Positions 5,763 through 7,428 of a DNA stretch of 7,428 bases are shown here, one piece after another (the stretch's first letter is position 1; the number at the start of each line of letters is the position of its first letter). A program made the translations under genes and the position numbers. The stretch is from Fidelibacterota bacterium (GTDB lineage: Bacteria > Marinisomatota > Marinisomatia > Marinisomatales > Marinisomataceae): NCBI GenBank assembly GCA_012963075.1, contig DTWI01000202.1:1-7428 (forward strand). The letters are read 5' to 3'. Under the pieces are notes generated by a model. It searched no databases, had not been told where the DNA came from, and was given only the letters and a program-made list of their open reading frames with translations.

Positions 5763-7428
5763 TGTTGAATATACTTTAGCTGTTGTTTTATTTTTTCTAA
5801 CATTCTTTGTTTATTTTTCTACTATGGCTCCAACAGTATCATTTTGGGATACTGGAGAATTTATTGCAACATCATATATCCTTGGAATTCCCCATCCTCC
5901 TGGGAGTCCATTATTTCTATTAATCGGAAAACTTTTTAGTCTTTTTCCAATTAGTAGTGATATTGCATTTCGAATTAATATTTTTTCACCAATTATTAGT
6001 GCTGCAACTATTTCTTTGTTGTTTTTAATCTGTAATCAATTTATAGAACGCCTTAATAATTATACTACGGATAATTCTATTCTTAAATTTGGATCTTCAT
6101 TTATTGCTTCATTAACATTTGCATTTACTCATAGCCATTGGTTTAATGCTGTAGAAGCTGAAGTATATGCTCTTAGTGGATTTATGACTGCATTAGTGGT
6201 GTATTTAACCATGTTGTGGTCAAAGAATAGACAGAAAAGTGATCATATTATTTATTTAATAATAATTGTCTATCTTATGGGTTTAGCAATTGGAATTCAT
6301 TTGCTTAATTTGCTTACTATACCATTTATTGCATTAATTATATATTTTTCTATCAATAAGTTTTCTATGAAAACTTTTTTCATAACAACATTGTTAGCAT
6401 TTTTTGTTTTTCTTCTTATACAAAATGGTATTATTAAAGGGTTGCCTCAATTAGTTCTGCAAATGGGATTTTATGCCTTACTTGTTTTAATATGTGGTTT
6501 GGTTTATGGTGCATATATAAGTATCAAAAATGAAAAAACTTTATTAGCAATAATTTCTACATCAATCTTATTAATAATAATTGGTTACTCTACATATTTT
6601 ACTATTTTTATTCGTTCTGGTCAAAATCCTGTTATTGATGAAAACAATCCAGAAACAATAGAAGAGGCAATTTCATACCTAAATAGAGATCAATATGGTA
6701 ATATTTCTTTTTTCCCTAGAAAATTTGACAACCTTCCATCCAAAATAACAGTTATTGGAAAGCCAGAGTATAAAAATTTGGAATTTTCTAATAAACAAAA
6801 TTATGACTATGCAACCTATAAACTCTCTGAACAAATGACTTTTTTATGGAGTTATCAGATCAATAAGATGTATTTGAGGTATTTCTTATGGCAATTTGCT
6901 GGAAAAGGTTCTACAGATGATTCATTTGTATCTCCTTTGGGGGCAAGTAAAAAACAAGATGGAGTTGATTGGAGGCAATTTGGTCTTCCACTTGCTTTAA
7001 TGATTGGTTTATATGGGTTGTATTTTCACTTTCGTAAGAATAAATATGATGCATTCTCGCTTTTAGTGTTATTTATTATGACAGGAATTGCTATTGTGTT
7101 CTATCTTAATCAAGATAATCCACAACCTAGAGAAAGAGATTATTCTTATGTTGGAAGTTTCATGACATTTTCTATTTGGATTGCTATTGGAATTTTTGGG
7201 TTCATTCGTAAAATAAATCATACATTCCTTGAAAAATCTTTCAAATTACCTGCTTCATATTTTATGATTACAATGTTTTTAGCATTTATTCCAATAAGAA
7301 TGTTGTTAGCAAATTATCATGAACACGATCGTACTGGTAATTATATCGCATGGGATATGGCATACAATATGTTGCAAACATGTAAACCAAATGCTATTCT
7401 TTTTACAAATGGAGATAATGATACTTTC
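5740..7428 (+). CDS. DUF2723 polytopic membrane protein, GT-C/TMEM260-like (3' end outside window)
   Basis: The first 563 residues of a large inner-membrane protein; the frame is open to the window edge. Starting at ATG 5740 gives MIQKIKNN followed by a first hydrophobic segment (about 11-28). Then come the DUF2723 hallmarks: TVSFWDTGEF (32-41), GIPHPPGSPL (49-58) and WFNAVEAEVYAL (134-145). Roughly ten hydrophobic segments follow, with a soluble stretch at about 336-418. Further on are PQPRERDYSYVGSF (461-474) and, at the edge, a GDND motif (558-561), both typical of the long (about 1000-residue) members in Bacteroidota and relatives. Human TMEM260, with the same domain, is a protein O-mannosyltransferase. 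A lipid-linked sugar transferase role, with the acidic WD..E loop as catalytic candidate, is inference here. The start overlaps the DUF1844 gene by 23 bases; a purine run at 5721-5729 is a weak ribosome site. The ATG at 5824 would lose the first membrane segment, and the ATG at 5762 is out of frame. Confidence 0.92.
   Translation, partial: MIQKIKNNVEYTLAVVLFFLTFFVYFSTMAPTVSFWDTGEFIATSYILGIPHPPGSPLFLLIGKLFSLFPISSDIAFRINIFSPIISAATISLLFLICNQFIERLNNYTTDNSILKFGSSFIASLTFAFTHSHWFNAVEAEVYALSGFMTALVVYLTMLWSKNRQKSDHIIYLIIIVYLMGLAIGIHLLNLLTIPFIALIIYFSINKFSMKTFFITTLLAFFVFLLIQNGIIKGLPQLVLQMGFYALLVLICGLVYGAYISIKNEKTLLAIISTSILLIIIGYSTYFTIFIRSGQNPVIDENNPETIEEAISYLNRDQYGNISFFPRKFDNLPSKITVIGKPEYKNLEFSNKQNYDYATYKLSEQMTFLWSYQINKMYLRYFLWQFAGKGSTDDSFVSPLGASKKQDGVDWRQFGLPLALMIGLYGLYFHFRKNKYDAFSLLVLFIMTGIAIVFYLNQDNPQPRERDYSYVGSFMTFSIWIAIGIFGFIRKINHTFLEKSFKLPASYFMITMFLAFIPIRMLLANYHEHDRTGNYIAWDMAYNMLQTCKPNAILFTNGDNDTF

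Noticed and set aside
5762..5779. ATG at 5762 as the DUF2723 start (neat one-base TAATG overlap)
   Set aside because: It is out of frame with DUF2723 and meets TAG after five codons. The in-frame ATG is at 5740.
5600..5803. Minus-strand open frame spanning the DUF1844/DUF2723 junction
   Set aside because: It runs opposite two recognised coding frames, and its low-complexity Ser/Phe product is the complement of the Lys/Glu-rich tail.

Overview
The window is one side of a densely packed bacterial housekeeping cluster. All genes lie on the + strand and almost no base is left uncoded. The DNA is very AT-rich by eye (about 30% G+C). Only one junction has a clear Shine-Dalgarno; the others rely on overlapping or near-abutting stop and start codons. 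The gene content is a ValRS, a Sec-signal DUF4139 protein ending its signal in a Leu-Ser-Gln cleavage site, RecG, DUF1844, and a long DUF2723 protein with Pro-Arg-Glu-Arg-Asp-Tyr and Gly-Asp-Asn-Asp motifs. This suggests the Fibrobacterota-Chlorobiota-Bacteroidota (FCB) area. A streamlined marine lineage such as Marinimicrobia (SAR406) is my best guess, but it is inference from style and not proven by any marker here.

Layout: (1) positions 1-2009, the C-terminal three quarters of valyl-tRNA synthetase (valS), whose 5' end lies outside the window; (2) 2006-3343, a secreted DUF4139-family protein of unknown function, overlapping valS by 4 bases; (3) 3353-5449, complete ATP-dependent DNA helicase RecG; (4) 5460-5762, a 100-residue DUF1844 protein behind a good GGAG ribosome binding site; (5) 5740-7428, the start of a large polytopic DUF2723 membrane protein (GT-C/TMEM260-like), overlapping gene 4 by 23 bases and running off the window end.

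The spacing (-4, +9, +10 and -23 bases), the shared strand and the absence of any terminator-like hairpin between genes suggest one transcription unit. The products do not form an obvious pathway: translation, envelope, DNA repair, unknown, and envelope or glycosylation. It reads as a streamlined-genome operon, not a dedicated system. I saw no RNA genes, mobile elements, CRISPR, phage genes or repeats. I found no convincing undescribed system. The most useful oddities are the repeated TAATG stop/start junctions, the KFSKS variant in ValRS, and the uncharacterised DUF4139 and DUF1844 proteins.
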